A DNA stretch of 64,000 nucleotides from Silene latifolia (taxonomy: Eukaryota; Streptophyta; Magnoliopsida; Caryophyllales; Caryophyllaceae). The stretch lies in contig NC_133534.1 of NCBI RefSeq assembly GCF_048544455.1, forward strand, positions 123,280,269 to 123,344,268, written 5' to 3'. The position numbers were made by a program, and so were the translations under genes. The first letter of the stretch is position 1. Each line of letters begins with the position of its first letter. The notes under the pieces were generated by a model. The model saw only the letters and a list, made by a program, of their open reading frames with translations. It had not been told where the DNA came from and made no database searches. Of the stretch, positions 22,926-34,875 are shown in pieces.

Positions 22926-24039
22926 TGTAACACCCCCATACTCCGAGTGCCTTACCAGGACCACTCAGGTATGAAGACATCACCATCTCGGTTGCCCGAG
23001 GTATGATAATCAAATAGACAAAACAGAAACAACATTTATTATAAGTAATTTAATGAATAAGTACAATCCTTGAAACCCAAACTGAAAGTACAATACATTA
23101 TTCCAAGCTAACTGTTCTCAACTGAAATAGAAATAAAAGCTAAACTACAGCGGAAGACTCTATCGTCATGTCGTGGCCATCCCAGCTATCCCCGTATCAT
23201 CTCTATACCTGCTCAATATCTGCTCACCATCCCCGAATGGATCACCGCAGGTTTTACAAAACAACACCGGGGTCAGTACTAATCACACAATCAAAATAGA
23301 TAACAACAATAAGACAAACAGACAATTTGAATCACACACACACACACAACCCCACCAACTCCCATCATCTCAATACCGATCGTCCACCTTTGGACCACCG
23401 CCGATGGGGGACCGCAGCCGTTCTCACCTAAGCCCCGCTCATCGTACGAGCGATAACCCTGTCCATTAATGTGCACATCCCCTTTCGTGGCGGGTTCCAC
23501 GAAGGGCGAAACTAGGGCGTGAGATCACTCCCGCAAGTGACCCCACTCAGCCGAGAACGCATCTCGAGAACCATCACAAACACAACCACAATCACAATCA
23601 CAATTACAATTACAATCATCATATCAATCAACTAACTACAACACATCACCAATATCCCATTATGGGACTAATACTGAGTAGGAAATCCTACCTGGAAAGC
23701 ACAACACGCAGACGGTATCGGTATCTACAAATGTCTCAAAACGCCTCTTCTACGAATTCTCCTCCTAACATATAACACATAAAGACTACCATTCAAATAC
23801 TACTCATAACAACCCCCAAATCCCAAATTAGGGTTTCATCAATCTTAACAAAACAGTATATAAATTATATTAAAAGCTTACCCTCGACGCAAGGAATCCA
23901 ACGACACGAACTACGATACAATCCGACCGTCTGAACTCCGGGAATTGTCAAGAACGCGATTAGGAAGAAGACAGGTTGCTTTCTCTCTTAAACAGGTTTT
24001 AGGTTTTGTAAAAAGTGATTTAGAACAAAGACGAATTGG

Positions 24040-24047
24040 TTTAAATA
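24040..24047 (-). promoter_or_regulatory. TATA-like box, element C 3' LTR
   Basis: TATTTAAA on the minus strand, about 53 bp downstream (minus direction) of the palindrome cluster; repeated at 30985-30992. Confidence 0.5.
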
Positions 24048-24099
24048 CCTTAATCGCGTAATTAACAAAACCCGAGAAAACTCCCCCGTAAAACCGGAC

Positions 24100-24244
24100 A
24101 CTCGATCGAGTACCCAAGGTACTCGATCGAGTACCCCCCTACTCGATCGAGTGCCCCAGCTACTCGATCGAGTGCCCAACAGTCGAAACTATTTTATTCT
24201 CGCAACATACCCTTACTCGACGAGTAAGGGCTACTCGATAGAGT
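24100..24244 (-). repeat. ACTCGATCGAGT palindrome cluster, element C 3' LTR U3
   Basis: Four perfect 12-bp palindromes start at 24100, 24121, 24141 and 24162 (spacing 21, 20, 21). Two decayed copies follow at 24214 (ACTCGACGAGT) and 24233 (ACTCGATAGAGT). Confidence 0.92.
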
Positions 24245-24275
24245 ACCCCCAAGACCATAAATACGGAGTATTACA

Positions 24276-24290
24276 GTCTTCCCTCCTTAA
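24276..24290 (-). other. Polypurine tract of element C
   Basis: Minus-strand AAGGAGGGAAGAC lies directly before the 3' LTR, the expected plus-strand primer. Confidence 0.7.
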
Positions 24291-24496
24291 AAGGAACTTC
24301 GTCCCCGAAGTTCAAACCACTACCAAACAAAGGTACTCCCATAAGCTTCCCGACTCGAAGGTCAACATAAACACAACGTAAAACATGCTACTAACCCAAC
24401 TTATCCCGACAAACATACCGACACAACATATACAAGGGGTGTAAAAACTCTTAAAAACTCTCGCGATCCTCTCCTACCCCCCTAAAAGAAACAAGG

Positions 24497-25745
24497 TTAC
24501 GTCCCCGTAACCATACATACCTGATCAAAAAGGAAAGGGTAACGCTCTTTCATGATATCCTCCGCGTCCCATGTAGCTTCCTCAGTCTCATGGTTAGACC
24601 AAAGGATCTTAAGCAAAACTGTCTCACCACTCCTGGTCTTTCTAACTTTTCGGTCTAGGATCTGCTTAGGCACCTCGAGGTACGATAAAGACTCATCCAG
24701 CTCTAAGCTTTCTGCCTCCAACACATGTGACGGGTCACTCACATACTTCCGCAGCTGCGATACATGAAACACATTATGCACTCTCTCCAAAGCGTAGAGG
24801 TAAAGCCAAACGATAAGCCACTTCCCCAACTCGCTCTACGATCTCATAAGGCCCTATAAACTTCTGACTTAGCTTGCCTTTCTTCCCAAATCTCATGACT
24901 CCACGCATAGGAGACACTTTCAGAAGAACCTTGTCCCCAACCTGAAACTCTATGTCCCGACGATGTAGATCCGCATAACTCTTGTCGATCCCGAGCCGCT
25001 CTCATCCGTTCCCCGATCATCTTAAACACATTTCCACCATCTCATGTACCATCTCTGGTCCTAAAACCACTGCCTCAGCACTATCGTCCCAACAGATCGG
25101 ACTCCTACATCTCCTTCCATACAAAGCCTCAAACGGTGCCATACCAATACTAGTGTGATAGCTGTTGTTGTAAGAAAACTCTATTAAGTCCAACCTCTGC
25201 TCCCAGCTACCACCAAAATCCATCACACAAGCTCGCAACATATCCTCAAGAGTCTTGATTGTTCTCTCGTCTGCCCATCTCGTCGCAGGATGAAATGTTT
25301 GTACTCATCTTCAAAGTCGTTCCCAACGATTCCCGCAACTCCTTCCAAAACCTTGATATAAACCTCGCATTTTCGCCGGACACTATGTCCTTAGGGACTC
25401 CATGTAACTTAAGCACGTTCTTTCGATAGGCCATAGCCAGTTGTGCCTTAGTCCATGTATCTTTCATTGGAACAAAGTGAGCTGACTTGGTCAACCGATC
25501 CACTATCACCCAAATCATATTGTTACCTTGTTGACTCTTAGGTAAACCCACAATGAAATCCATGGAAATGGATTCCCACTTCCACTCAGGCACCTCCAAA
25601 GACTGAATCTTACCTTGTGGTCTTCTCTGTTCCCCTTTAACTCTCTGGCATGTCAAACAATGGGACACAAACTCATTTTGTCTCTTTCTTCATCCAGGCC
25701 ACCAAAACGTTTTCTTCAAATCTTTGTAAAGCTTGTCTCCACCCG
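24497..25745 (-). pseudogene. Element C integrase with chromodomain-like C-terminus
   Basis: Zinc-binding end CLTCQRVKGEQRRPQG, then the core: WESISMDFIVGLP (first Asp), IVSGENARFISRFW, and SIGMAPFEALYGRRCRSP further on. Where family members normally have Asp in the IVSD phrase, this copy has Gly, so the second catalytic acid seems lost. The C-terminal piece (24829-24497) has HVSQLRKYVSDPSHVL and then EVPKQILDRKVRK...ILWSNHETEEATWDAE, a chromodomain-like segment that in this family is thought to steer integration into heterochromatin. Pieces 25668-25246, 25241-25017, 25029-24844 and 24829-24497 are in different frames, so it is broken. Confidence 0.85.
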
Positions 25746-25840
25746 GATGAACTGAATATGGTGTGCAATGCGCTTCTGTCATGATTGTCTTTTTCAACTC
25801 CTCGTCATTAGGAACACACCACCTACCATCAAACCTCAAG

Positions 25841-26356
25841 CTACCATCTGTATGAATGGAAAACCAGGGACACTTTGTCCCTTTCTCTCTCGACTCTCCA
25901 CTCCACTATCTTAGGATCCAAAGCCTGTTTACCTCGAATGTCATCATAAAACTCCATATGTACTGTCATATCACTCATGGTATCTCCTTTCTGCATCATA
26001 TGAATCCCAAAGCTCGCTACCTCATCCCTCAGCCTCATCAAAGATAGAGCTGTACACAAGGAATGTACACTCTTTCTACTCAAAGCATCAGCAACAACGT
26101 TGGCCTTTCCTTCATGGTAGATGATTTCCATGTCGTAATCACCAATCAGCTCCATCCACCTCCTCTGTCTCATGTTCAACTCCTTATGCGTGAAGATGTA
26201 CTTGAGACTCTTGTGATCAGAAAATACCTTAAAGATTGCTCCATAAAGGTAATGTCTCCAAATCTTGAGAGCAAACACCACTGCACCCAACTCCAGGTCA
26301 TGAGTAGGGGAGTTCTCCTCATAAGTCTTCAAGCGCCTAGAAGCATAGGCGATCAC
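25841..26356 (-). pseudogene. Element C RNase H domain
   Basis: [49 protein letters not shown] and the end phrase [10 protein letters not shown] identify the gypsy RNase H domain, which removes RNA from the RNA/DNA hybrid. It is separated by a break (26357-26502) from RT, so the polyprotein is not continuous. Confidence 0.85.
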
Positions 26357-26502
26357 TTTACCATTCTCGCATCAACACACATCCCAACCCATTCTTCGAG
26401 GCATCCGTATAAACCTCGAAATTCTCGCTCCCTTCAGGTAATGCCAAGACGGGAGTTGTGGTCAAACGCTCCTTTAAGGTTTGGAACGCCTTCTCACAAC
26501 TC

Positions 26503-28376
26503 TCATCCCAACGAAACCTGTTCTCTTTCCTCATCAATCTTTGTCATCGGTCTAGCTATCTTGGAGAAATCCTTCACGAACCGCCTGTAGTATCCAGCTA
26601 AACCCAAGAAACTCCTCACCTCAAGCAACATTCTTGGTGCTTCCCACTTTGTCACTGCGTCAATCTTCGCCAGGATCCACACTACCCCATCTTTAGAGAT
26701 TACATGCCCCAGAAAAGCAACTTTCTCCAACCAAAACTCACACTTAGACAGCTTAGCATACAACTCATGATCTCTCAACGTCTGCAACACGATCCTCAGA
26801 TGCTCCTCATGCTCCTCCTTAGTCTTAGAGTAGACTAGGATGTCATCGATAAACACTACTACGAACCGATCCAAGAACGTCAAGATCCTATTCATCAAAT
26901 CCATAAACACGCCGGCGCATTGGACAACCCAAATGGCATCACCACATACTCATAATGGCCATACCTCGACGTGAAAGTCGTCTTTGGTATGTCCACATCT
27001 CTAATCTTCACCTGATGGTATCCCGACCTCAAATCGATCTTAGAAAAGACCGTTGCACCACTCAACTGATCAAACAGGTCATCTATCCTTGGCAAAGGAT
27101 ACTTGTTCTTTATCGTCACCCGGTTCAGCTCCCGGTAATCTATGCATAACCTCAACGTTCCATCCTTCTTCTTCACGAAAAGAACTGGTGCTCCCCAAGG
27201 CGATACACTTGGTCTAATGTATCCCTTCTCTATCAAATCATCCAACTGCTTCCTAAGCTCCTCCATCTCCTTAGGACCCATACGGTACGGTGCCTTAGAG
27301 ATTGGCCCCGTCCCTGGCTTCAATTCAACGGTGAAATCTATCTCCCTCTTCGGTGGCAACCCCGGAATCTCCTCTGGAAAGACATCTGCATACTCTCCCA
27401 CCACTGGTATCTCCTCAACTGCCGGGCTCTCTATCCGGTCATCTCTCACATGGCACAAAATCAGAGGACATCCCTTCCTCAGATACGACTTCAAAGTGAC
27501 AACTGCAATCAACTTAACTTTGGGTTTGACTAGAAACCCACGATAAGACACACTTACACCCTTAGGACCTCTTAGGGACACTTTCTTTTGATGACAGTCT
27601 ATCTTAGCCTTATACTTTCCTAACCAATCCATCCCAACTATCATCTCAAAGCCATTAAAAGGAAACTCTAGCAAGTCCACAGGGAAATCGACTTGCCCAA
27701 CCATCAAAGATACATCTCTAAACAACCTCCCACACGATACAGACTCACCAGAAGGTATGAAAACTTGCTCCCTAATAGACTCATATACTCTCAAACCCAA
27801 CTGTTTTACAAGACTCGAAGACACAAACGATTGAGAAGCCCCCGAATCAAACAAAACAAACGTAGGAATACCATTAACAAGGAATGTACCGGTGATAACG
27901 TGCGCATCCTCCTCAGCTGCCTTCTTGTCCATCATGAACAACTTGCCACTGGTCTTCTGCCCACCTCCCTGGACAGTACTAGCTGATGCAGTCGGCTTAG
28001 CACCCGACCCTTGATTGTTGTTGTTGTTCATCGGTGTCTTCTGATAAGAATTACCGCCGTTGCGGTTGCCTCCACTCTGATAGCTCTGACCTCCTCGGTT
28101 TGGCCATGATCCAGCTGGTCTATTGCTCGCAAAGCTCTGTGCAGGTCTCTGAAAAGATCCCGGTGCGTTCGTGCACTCATGTCTCTTGTGGCCTACGCCA
28201 CCACAACCAAAGCAGGTCACTCCCCAGCTGTTGCTCACACTCCCACGACCTCGCCCAAAGGAAGTTCCAAAGACTAAACCCGAACGAGGAAGAAAATCCC
28301 TTAGATTGATTGTGGTTGCCTTTCTTGAAATTAGATTGGCCACCACCCTCGCTCTCCGACTTCCTCTTCTCTCCAC
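26503..28376 (-). pseudogene. Element C zinc knuckle, protease and reverse transcriptase
   Basis: Frame 28376-26895 starts before the nucleocapsid zinc knuckle [14 protein letters not shown] (CX2CX4HX4C) and continues with the aspartic protease ([12 protein letters not shown], near 27850-27816). The RT begins with [27 protein letters not shown] and [15 protein letters not shown] frameshift near 26900 moves it to 26910-26503, which carries the polymerase active site [11 protein letters not shown] and [21 protein letters not shown]. All key RT residues are visible, but the shift breaks the enzyme. Confidence 0.9.
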
Positions 28377-29097
28377 CCGACCTCTCCTGAGCCATCTCCA
28401 CTAGCCTCTCAGCTCTCCCAGCCCTCTCATATGCTTCCTTCACATCAGTAAGGACTCCCACGGGTAACTTATCCATAATCTTCGTGGTTAGCCCTCTCTC
28501 AAACCTCAAAGCCAGATTCTCCTCACTCAAACCCATGTCCTCAAAGCATATCCTGGATTTCTCATTGAAGCGCCTGTAGTACTCGACCCACAGACATCTC
28601 ATCTCGGCCGTCATCTTAAACTTGTCGAACTCCTCTCTCAACTTACTCCTCACATGTTCTGGTACGAACTCCTTCCTCATGACCCTACGAAACTCCTCCC
28701 AAGGTATAGCGGGTAACCCCTGGTTGGTATATATCTCCTTGGCACTCACTTTTACGGAATCCCACCACTTGCGGTTTTGCCTCCCTCGGATAGAATGCGG
28801 CTGATCCACTCTCATCTCATCAGGACAGCGAACTAAATCCAGTATGTTCTCCATCTCCCTCAGCCAACTATCAAGGTGGTTAGGCTCCTCAACTCCCTTG
28901 TACTCCTTCGGGTTAAACCTCGCGATATAGAGGCTGACTTTAGCATGGTCAACCTCCTTCTCCTTACTCTTATCCTTGTCCTCATTCACTCTCTTCAGGG
29001 TCTCTGTAAGAGCGTCTTGGTGTTCCAACATCTTAACGATGTCATCCGTAGTCATAAGCTCAGCTCTCGCGTACAAGGCATTTCTCTTGGGCGGCAT
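28177..29097 (-). pseudogene. gag: Element C gag
   Basis: ATG at 29097 (MPPKRNALYARAELM) is a better start than the upstream in-frame ATG at 29133. The plant chromovirus gag core is visible: FNPKEYKGVEEPNHLDSWLREMENI, WWDSVKVSAKEIYTN, PWEEFRRVMRKEFVPEHVR, CLWVEYYRRFNEKSRICFED, ALRFERGLTTKI. After about 28300 this frame drifts into out-of-phase sequence; the zinc knuckle is in the overlapping frame, so a frameshift near 28290-28320 separates them. Confidence 0.85.
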
Positions 29098-29176
29098 CTT
29101 GAAGCTATAAAGGAAAGGGATAAACATGAACACGCGTGCTAAACCTCAAAACACGAAAACGCGCTGCATAGGACCT

Positions 29177-29405
29177 ACTCGATCGAGTATCCAAACCCAC
29201 TCGATCGAGTAACGGGCTACTCGATCGAGTGCCCCCATGTACTCGATCGAGCACCCAAACTCCAGAACCAAACAAACCCAAACTCGATCGAGTGACCCCC
29301 TACTCGATCGAGTACCCCTAGTTACTCGATCGAGTGCCCCAAAACTCGATTCTGGACTCAAACTCGCCAAAAACCTACCCGATCGAGTCAGCCTCACTCG
29401 ATCAA
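29177..29405 (-). repeat. ACTCGATCGAGT palindrome array in element C leader
   Basis: Perfect or near-perfect palindromes start at 29177, 29199, 29219, 29241, 29282, 29302 and 29324 (spacing 22, 20, 22, 41, 20, 22). Decayed copies follow to about 29405 (CCCGATCGAGT, ACTCGATCAAGT). The array lies immediately upstream of the gag ATG, in the transcribed leader. Confidence 0.92.
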
Positions 29406-29860
29406 GTACTCCCAATACGTAAGAGATACCCGCATATTACGTCACATACTAACATGCTAAATTTATAAATCATATTATATCATCATAAACATGTTACGCA
29501 TCCTTCTACTAACTACGTAATCATTTCATTACGCTATTAAAAGCCACATCGTAAATCATTCAACTTGTTATCACTCATTAACATGTTCAACATATAATCA
29601 TTCTCTTTCACATGCTCAACCTCCTACTTCAACAACAAACAATCAACACACTTCATCACTTTGTTGCACAAGTTAAACAATCACACAGACGACTCAACAA
29701 ACACGTTCCCATGTGGCCGGTTCAAAGTTGTAGGGCGACCCCCGCGACTTTAGGACGTCTCCCAAGCCTTTGCACTAGCTCCTACAACTTTTACCCCGGG
29801 TTCATTTTAATTGACTCCCTATGTTCATTAAGTTCATTGGTTACAGGTTTCAGGATCGTC
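29406..29860 (-). other. Element C leader between PBS and palindrome array
   Basis: No gene. AT-rich 5' untranslated leader. Confidence 0.6.
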
Positions 29861-29872
29861 GCTCTGATACCA
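29861..29872 (-). other. Primer-binding site, tRNA-iMet type (element C)
   Basis: TGGTATCAGAGC on the minus strand, two bases from the 5' LTR; exact complement of the plant initiator tRNA-Met 3' end. Confidence 0.92.
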
Positions 29873-30984
29873 TTTGTAACACCCCCATACTCCGAGTGCC
29901 TTACCAGGACCACTCAGGTATGAAGACATCACCATCTCGGTTGCCCGAGGTATGATAATCAAATAGACAAAACAGAAACAACATTTATTATAAGTAATTT
30001 AATGAATAAGTAAAATCCTTGAAACCCAAACTGAAAGTACAATACATTATTCCAAGCTAACTGTTCTCAACTGAAATAGAAATAAAAGCTAAACTACAGC
30101 GGAAGACTCTATCGTCATGTCGTGGCCATCCCGGCTATCCCAGTACTCATCTCTATACCTGTTCAATATCTGCTCACCATCCCGGAATGGATCACCGCAG
30201 TTTTACAAAAAACAACACCGGGTCGATACTAATCACACAATCAAAATAGATAACAACAATAAGACAAACAGACAAAACCGAATCAATCACACACACACAC
30301 AACCCCACCAACTCCCATCATCTCAATCTCGACCGTCCCTTTGGACCCACCACGCAGCGATGGGGGACCGCAGCGTTCCCACCTAAGCCCCGCTCATCGT
30401 ACGAGCGATAACCCTATCCATTAATGTGCACATCCCCTTTCGTGGCGGGTTCCACGAAGGGCGAAACTAGGGCGTGAGATCACTCCCGCAAGTGACCCAC
30501 CACTCGAGAACGCATCTCGAGAACCATCACAAACACAACCACAATCACAATCACAATTACAATTACAATCATCATATCAATCAACTAACTACAACACATC
30601 ACCAATATCCCATTATGGGACTAATACTGAGTAGGAAATCCTACCGGGAAAGCACAACACGAGACGGTATCTCAATTTGTCTCAAAACGCCTCTTCTACG
30701 AATTCTCCTCCTAACATATAACACATAAAGACTACCATTCAAATACTACTCATAACAACCCCCAATCCCAAATTAGGGTTTCATCAATCTTAACAAAACA
30801 GTATATAAATTATATTAAAAGCTTACCCTCGACGCAAGGAATCCAACGACACGAACTACGATACGATCCGACCGTCTGAACTCCGGGAATTGTCAAGAAC
30901 GCGATTAGGAAGAAGACAGGTTGCTTTCTCTCTTAAACAGGTTTTAGGTTTTGTAAAAAGTGATTTAGAACAAAGACGAATTGG

Positions 30985-30992
30985 TTTAAATA
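30985..30992 (-). promoter_or_regulatory. TATA-like box, element C 5' LTR
   Basis: TATTTAAA on the minus strand, about 53 bp downstream of the palindrome cluster. Confidence 0.5.
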
Positions 30993-31044
30993 CCTTAATC
31001 GCGTAATTAACAAAACCCGAGAAAACTCCCCCGTAAAACCGGAC

Positions 31045-31189
31045 ACTCGATCGAGTACCCAAGGTACTCGATCGAGTACCCCTTACTCGATCGAGTGCCC
31101 CTGACTACTCGATCGAGTGCCCAACAGGTCAGAAACTATTTTATTCTGCAACATACCCTTACTCGACAGAGTAAGGGCTACTCGATAGA
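31045..31189 (-). repeat. ACTCGATCGAGT palindrome cluster, element C 5' LTR U3
   Basis: Perfect palindromes start at 31045, 31066, 31085 and 31107 (spacing 21, 19, 22). Decayed copies ACTCGACAGAGT and ACTCGATAGAGT follow near 31160 and 31180. The spacers have gained or lost 1-2 bases relative to the 3' LTR while the palindromes stayed intact. Confidence 0.9.
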
Positions 31190-31222
31190 GTACCCCCAAG
31201 ACCATAAATACGGAGTATTACA

Positions 31223-31227
31223 GTCCT
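31223..31227. repeat. Target-site duplication GTCCT (right) of element C
   Basis: Matches 22921-22925. Confidence 0.9.
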
Positions 31228-33486
31228 CCTTGCTCCATGGTGCCCACCGTAGGGTGATGAGTGACATCCTTCCAAGATTCCTTGGACTTCCCATTGAGGG
31301 ATGCATCTCCGGTAGAGCCCATCACTACATTCTTTGCAGAGGTTTGGGTCGTCCCAAAAGTACCTCTTCACTTCGAATAGGAATCTCTTCCTTTGGTTGT
31401 GATTCAAATTTGGAGGGAGTACTTTTCCAACAATATAATTAGCATAATCGGCAAACCATGGGGTGATGTGCCTTTCGAGTTGTGTTTGAATGGCCATCAA
31501 AATATCGTCGGGAAATGAGTCATTGATCGGGGTTTCTCCATTTTCATCATGAAACCGGATCCTTGACAAATGATCCGCCACTACATTCTCGGCTCCTTTC
31601 TTGTCTCTTATTTCTAAGTCAAATTCTTGAAGAAGCAAAATCCATCTCAACAATCTTGGTTTTGCCTCCTTCTTTATTAAGAGGTGTCGGAGAGCACGAA
31701 GATCCTAAAATACAATCACTTTGGACCCAAGCAAGTAGGAACGTAATTTGTCCAAAGCATAGACAATGGAAAGAAGCTCCTTCTCGGTGGTATCATAATT
31801 CACTTGGGAGGGGTCAAGAGTCTTGCTTATATAATAGATGGCGTGAAGAGCTCTCCCTACCCGTTGGCCAAGAACCGCTCCAACGGCATAGTTGCTAGCA
31901 TCACACATAATCTCGAACGGTAGTTCCCAATTTGGAGGTTGGATGATTGGTGCCGAGATTAGTGCTTCCTTAATTCTATTAAATGCTTCAACACACTCAT
32001 CAGTGAATTGGAATTGGGCATCTTTAAGCAAAAGTTGAGTGAGGGGTTTTGCTATTTTTGAAAAATCCTTTATGAAACGGCGATAGAAACCCGCTTGACC
32101 GAGAAAAATTCTCACCCCTCTAACATTCACGGGATGTGGGAGTTTCTCTATCAACTCAACTTTAGCTTTATCGACCTCGATGCCCTTTTCCGAAATTACA
32201 TGAACCAAAACAATTCCTTCATTGACCATGAAGTGACACTTTTCCCAATTTAAAACAAGACTAACATCTTCACATTTTTGCAATACAAGAGAAATATTAT
32301 GCAAACATGAGTCAAAGTCCTTTCCATAAACACTAAAATCATCCATAAAAACTTTCATTATGGTCTCTAAGTAATCGGAGAAGACACTCATCATGCATCT
32401 TTGGAAAGTGGCGGGGGCATTACATAAACCAAAAGGCATCCTCCTATATGCAAAGGTACCATAAGGGCATGTGAAGGTGGTCTTATGTTGGTCATCCGGG
32501 TGTATAGGGATTTGGAAGAATCCCGAATACCCGTCAAGGTAACAAAAGAATTTGTTGGAGGCTAACCTCTCAAGCATTTGGTCAATGAATGGTAGGGGGA
32601 AATGATCCTTTCTTGTTGCGGAGTTTAATTTTCGATAGTCAATACACATACGCCAACCGGTGATCATTCTTGTGGGTATTAGTTCATTCTTTTCATTTGT
32701 CACTACCGTGGTACCTCATTTCTTAGGTACCACTTGGACGGGGCTAACCCACAAAGAGTCCGATATGGGATATATGATTCCCGCATCAAGTAATTTCATA
32801 ACTTCTCCTTTGACAACTTCTTGCATGTGGGAGTTCAATCTTCTTTGGGGTTGAATAATAGGTCTATGGTCTTCCTCTAGATGAATTCTATGCATGCAAA
32901 AGTTGGGACTTATCCCCTTAAGGTCATCTAGATTATAACCTATAGCCTTCTCATGTTTCAACACATCAAGCAATTTTCTCAATTGGTTCTCATCAAGCCT
33001 ATCATTAACAATTACGGGTTTTGTCTTTGATTCATCAAGGTAAGCATATTTCAAATTTGGGGGAAGGGGTTTTAAAGTAGGAATTTGTACCTCACTTTCC
33101 TCCTTTGGAGTTTCATTGAGAATTTACTCCATCTCCATTAGACATTCCATTCTCATAGCATATTCAACTTGTTCTTCATTCTCATCATCCTCATCATATT
33201 CAAATTCCATGATGGGTTCCTCTTGCTCTTGAGCTTGTAAAATATCTTCTAAGATGGATTGCTCATCTTCTATGGGTTGACAGGCTTCCACAAGGATGTT
33301 ATGCACCAATACGGATTGTGCATGAGTAAGTTCTTTGTTAGCTAGAGCGGCCTCAAAAAGATCTACCTCCAATTCCCAATACATATTTTTAGCCTAACTT
33401 GCTTCCAAGGCTTCCAATGCTTGCATGGGATCTTTGAAGAAAGGTATACTTAAGTGGTCCTCTACAAAACAATCTATAAGGTCCAT
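31228..33486 (-). pseudogene. Element B pol: linker, RT, RNase H and integrase N-terminus
   Basis: Minus-strand reading from ATG 33486: acidic PR-RT linker with a TAG stop near 33395, then RT (33054-31705 in two pieces). RT motifs: MCIDYRKLNSAT, LDGYSGFFQIPIHPDD, YRRMPFGLCNAPATF and the active site FMDDFSVYG, with [16 protein letters not shown] after it. RNase H follows ([33 protein letters not shown]), interrupted by a stop near 31705, then [12 protein letters not shown]. The integrase zinc region starts ([12 protein letters not shown]) and is cut by C at 31228. Gag and protease are absent: the leader joins the linker directly. Confidence 0.9.
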
Positions 33487-33606
33487 CTTGCAAAATATCG
33501 AACAACTTGAAACAATTAGAACAAACCTTGAGGAGTTTTACTTCCCCAAGGCAAAGAAAGACACAACTAATAACAATATAAGAAAATCTAAATCAAGTTA
33601 ACACCG

Positions 33607-33624
33607 TCCCCGGCAACGACGCCA
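33607..33624 (-). other. Primer-binding site, tRNA-Asp type (element B)
   Basis: TGGCGTCGTTGCCGGGGA on the minus strand, four bases from the 5' LTR end; one mismatch to the Athila consensus. Confidence 0.85.
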
Positions 33625-34723
33625 TTTTTGGTCGTGCTATTTCGGAGCTATATTCTATTTTTCGGAACAATTGTCGTTGGAAGCACCTAGACCAAAACAC
33701 AATTTATAACTTCACAAACAACTCTACAATTAGTAAAGAGGCAAGTAAAGGTCGGATCCCAAGGGACGGGAATTGAGATGAGATTTCTATTGAAACTAGT
33801 GGTGTCTTAGGGGTGTCACAATTTGGGTTGATGTAGAAGGTCACTAACTAGATAGCAATAAAAGTAAATAAGCAAGATGAATTAAAAGGGTTGTAAACAA
33901 TTGATAAAAAGCACTAGGGTGTCATGGGGTCATAGGGGAATCATGGGAATTGATCATACAAACATGTTCTCAAATTATAAGCAAGCAATTATTGTTGTGA
34001 TGGATTGAGTTGGGTTATATCTTACAATCCTAGGAAAGTTTGGATCCCGGAGCCGAATCGATTAGATTGTACAACACCTACAAGTCGACTTAGTATTTCC
34101 TACTCAACAACATGCATGGTCTAATGAGACTCGAGTTGGTTTATGTCTTACAAGTCTCATTGAAAAGATAGGTGATGGGTAAAAAATACAAGGATTCATA
34201 GGCTCACATTTCATCAAACATAACATGTGCATGAGTTGAGATCAAAACAAGCAAGCAAATAAACCATGATAGCATATTAATTTAAGCATGAATAATTCTC
34301 CATGTTGGTTTCCCCTAATCACCCATTAACCCTAGCTAAGAGACTACTCACTCATTATCATGTTGATCATGCTAGCAAGGTTGTCAATCATACCAACAAA
34401 ATGAAACATGATGAACAAATGAAAGTAATTAACAGTAATTAAAAAGGGATTAAGAGAATTATACCTACTAATGATTCTAATAATAAAGCAAAGAATAAAA
34501 GAAGTACTTGATGCTTGATTGAGAGGTTGTCAATCTCCCAATAATAACCCAAATAATCTTCAATTACCCAAAATAAAGGATGAACAAAAGAGAGATTAAG
34601 GAAATAAAACTTGTATTAAAACTTGATTAATTGTTGATTACAAAACTAAAGAGAGATTTGATTAATATTAACTACTCTAATAATTGATAAGAAGAACATG
34701 CTCTTCTAATTAGACTAATGGGG

Positions 34724-34731
34724 TATTTATA
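34724..34731 (-). promoter_or_regulatory. TATA box of element B 5' LTR
   Basis: TATAAATA on the minus strand in the same context as in A and the B 3' LTR. Confidence 0.65.
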
Positions 34732-34875
34732 GTGGAAATTAGGTGGATGCATTAGGGTTAACTAAGGGCTAAACTAGTAATTAAACTTTTTAGATTGAGC
34801 AGGGAGACGCCGGTATTTTTCGAAGGAAGGGATTCTTTCTTTGAAGCTTGAAGAAATGGATTTGTGCTGGACTGG

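Larger units (their letters stand above)
22926..24275 (-). repeat. Element C 3' LTR
   Basis: Direct repeat of 29875-31222. On the minus strand the ACTCGATCGAGT cluster is near the LTR start (U3), followed by a TTTAAATA-like TATA box. It includes a short (CA)n run near 23335. The matching 68-codon frames in both LTRs are by-products. Confidence 0.92.
22926..31222 (-). mobile_element. Element C: Tekay/Del-like chromovirus (Ty3/gypsy), 8.3 kb
   Basis: Bounded by LTRs of 1350 and 1348 bp beginning TGTAACACCC and ending GTATTACA (plus-strand reading), with a perfect 5-bp target duplication. Minus-strand order: 5' LTR, tRNA-iMet PBS, palindrome-rich leader, gag with zinc knuckle, protease, RT, RNase H, integrase with a C-terminal chromodomain-like segment, polypurine tract, 3' LTR. 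Domain order and tRNA-iMet priming fit chromoviruses of the Tekay/Del type. Several frameshifts make it non-autonomous, yet the LTRs are still very similar. Confidence 0.9.
29875..31222 (-). repeat. Element C 5' LTR
   Basis: Direct repeat of 22926-24275 with small indels and substitutions. Contains the U3 palindrome cluster at 31045-31189 and a TATA-like box at 30985-30992. Confidence 0.92.

Noticed and set aside
23330..23350. (CA)n microsatellite in C's LTR
   Set aside because: Ordinary short dinucleotide run, shared by both LTRs; not informative.
23911..24117. 68-codon minus-strand frame repeated exactly at 30856-31062
   Set aside because: It occurs twice only because it lies in the two LTRs of C and overlaps the palindrome cluster; no family resemblance.
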